A DNA stretch of 64,000 nt from CAWCDJ01 sp963836015. Lineage in GTDB: Bacteria > Acidobacteriota > Terriglobia > Bryobacterales > Bryobacteraceae. A program made the translations under genes and the position numbers. Shown here one piece after another: positions 63,441 through 64,000 of the stretch. The stretch's first letter is position 1. Each line of letters begins with the position of its first letter. The DNA lies in NCBI GenBank assembly GCA_963836015.1, contig CAWIIF010000015.1, forward strand, positions 1,178,001 through 1,242,000. Reading direction: 5' to 3'. Below the pieces are notes generated by a model. It did no database searches and had not been told where the DNA came from. It worked only from the letters and a program-made list of their open reading frames with translations.

Positions 63441-64000
63441 GGCTTGACTGCGCGAATGGCCTCGGCCAGCTCCGCCGCCTTGGCCCGGGCGGTGTGCATG
63501 TACGATTCGTTGTTCACGATACGGTCGAGCGTCGGCAGGAACTGGTCGAGCCCCACCAGGCGCTTGCGCTCCATGGCGGACCACAGGACACGCAGGGCTT
63601 TATCCACCCCGAGCCGGTCGTACTTGGCGGCGCGCTCCAGGTCGATGCGGTGCTCCTCGGATTCGGCCATGCGCTCGAACCAGTCCTGCAAGGCCTGGGC
63701 CGAGAGATCCGCCGAGTAGTTGAACTTGACCTCGTGCTTCTCCGCGCCGTTCTCGTAGCGGAAAGTCTTGTCGCCCATGAAGGCGACTTTGAGCCCGGAT
63801 TCGAGCGGATTCTTGAAATGGTCGAGCTTGTCGGCCAGGCCGAAGACCTCGGCGGTTTCGGCCTCGGTGAGCCGGAACTTCAGGGGCAGCTCATCGTTGG
63901 GCGATTCCTTGTAGACGGCGTTGCCGGCCTGGTCGAGCGTGATCTCGACGTATGCCGGGCTGCTTCCGGGAAAGCTCTTGGAATAGAAGAGCCGCGGCCC
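63437..64000 (-). CDS. Conserved-looking hypothetical protein, N-terminal part beyond the window
   Basis: The frame is open to the right edge of the window, so the start is not visible; 187 residues remain. A beta-rich part (AYVEITLDQAGNAVYKES, KVAFMGDKTFRYENG) is followed by a helical part (SAQALQDWFERMAESEEHR, RAKAAELAEAIRAVKP). I do not recognise it. The coupling (ATGA) to the TlpA-like gene suggests a shared periplasmic task. Confidence 0.65.
   Translation of the reverse strand, partial: GPRLFYSKSFPGSSPAYVEITLDQAGNAVYKESPNDELPLKFRLTEAETAEVFGLADKLDHFKNPLESGLKVAFMGDKTFRYENGAEKHEVKFNYSADLSAQALQDWFERMAESEEHRIDLERAAKYDRLGVDKALRVLWSAMERKRLVGLDQFLPTLDRIVNNESYMHTARAKAAELAEAIRAVKP

Noticed and set aside
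1..64000. tRNA, rRNA or phage/insertion-sequence regions
   Set aside because: I saw no cloverleaf, rRNA-like stretch, transposase, integrase or att-like repeats.

Overview
The window looks like a chromosomal segment of a high-GC acidobacterium, most likely from the Solibacter/Bryobacter group. I infer this from the combination of very large Oar-type TonB-dependent receptors with an N-terminal carboxypeptidase-regulatory domain, PadR-controlled 'ADOP' macrolide-exporter-like permeases, Tat-exported TIM-barrel sugar enzymes, PEGA-domain serine/threonine kinases and many secreted hypothetical proteins. I see no rRNA, tRNA, CRISPR array, phage or insertion sequence.

Layout. 1-7.3 kb: end of a TonB receptor, a GH27 alpha-galactosidase, an MBL-fold hydrolase, a large secreted protein of unknown role and two small exported proteins. 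7.3-9.7 kb: the trehalose pair otsA-otsB with a third exported gene. 10.0-13.9 kb: a wrecked polysaccharide locus, made of a TonB receptor with a deleted and internally inverted body followed by a multiply frameshifted exo-rhamnogalacturonan-lyase-like gene. 14-16.4 kb: a small cytochrome c and a decaheme OmcA/MtrC-type cytochrome. 16.5-21.8 kb: a Tat-exported sugar isomerase/epimerase-like protein, pyruvate carboxylase and a Tat-exported amidohydrolase-like protein. 22-27.3 kb: a PAS-rich hybrid histidine kinase, a membrane protein, an ECF sigma factor and its likely anti-sigma factor. 27.3-33.5 kb: a CocE/NonD hydrolase, a GAF-fused alpha-glucan phosphorylase (frameshifted) and a mannonate-dehydratase-like enzyme. 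33.6-38.4 kb: an ADOP remnant, a stand-alone di-iron MBL protein with a palindromic operator, a class-A beta-lactamase-like protein and a B12-type radical SAM protein. 38.3-44 kb: a PEGA serine/threonine kinase behind two MacB-type permeases and a frameshifted adaptor. 44.2-49.7 kb: a tightly overlapping histidine kinase / REC-HPt-REC / HEAT / glycosyltransferase operon ending in a strong terminator. 49.8-59 kb: small exported proteins, a GH42 beta-galactosidase, a complete Oar-type receptor and a DUF4097-like lipoprotein. 59.1-64 kb: PadR regulator plus ADOP permease (frameshifted), a TlpA-like thioredoxin and a partial hypothetical protein.

Together the intact genes describe a heterotroph that takes up and breaks down plant or microbial glycans (TonB receptors, GH27, GH42, uronate and sugar isomerase enzymes), stores or protects with glycogen and trehalose, and invests heavily in membrane-linked signalling. 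Several reading frames (about 12.49, 13.02, 31.09, 33.65, 43.61 and 59.62 kb) are broken by small indels. Some look like real decay because they coincide with larger deletions; others are single-base shifts in otherwise well-preserved genes and could be residual assembly errors. The best candidates for undescribed biology are the kinase/REC-HPt-REC/HEAT/glycosyltransferase operon and the internally inverted receptor.
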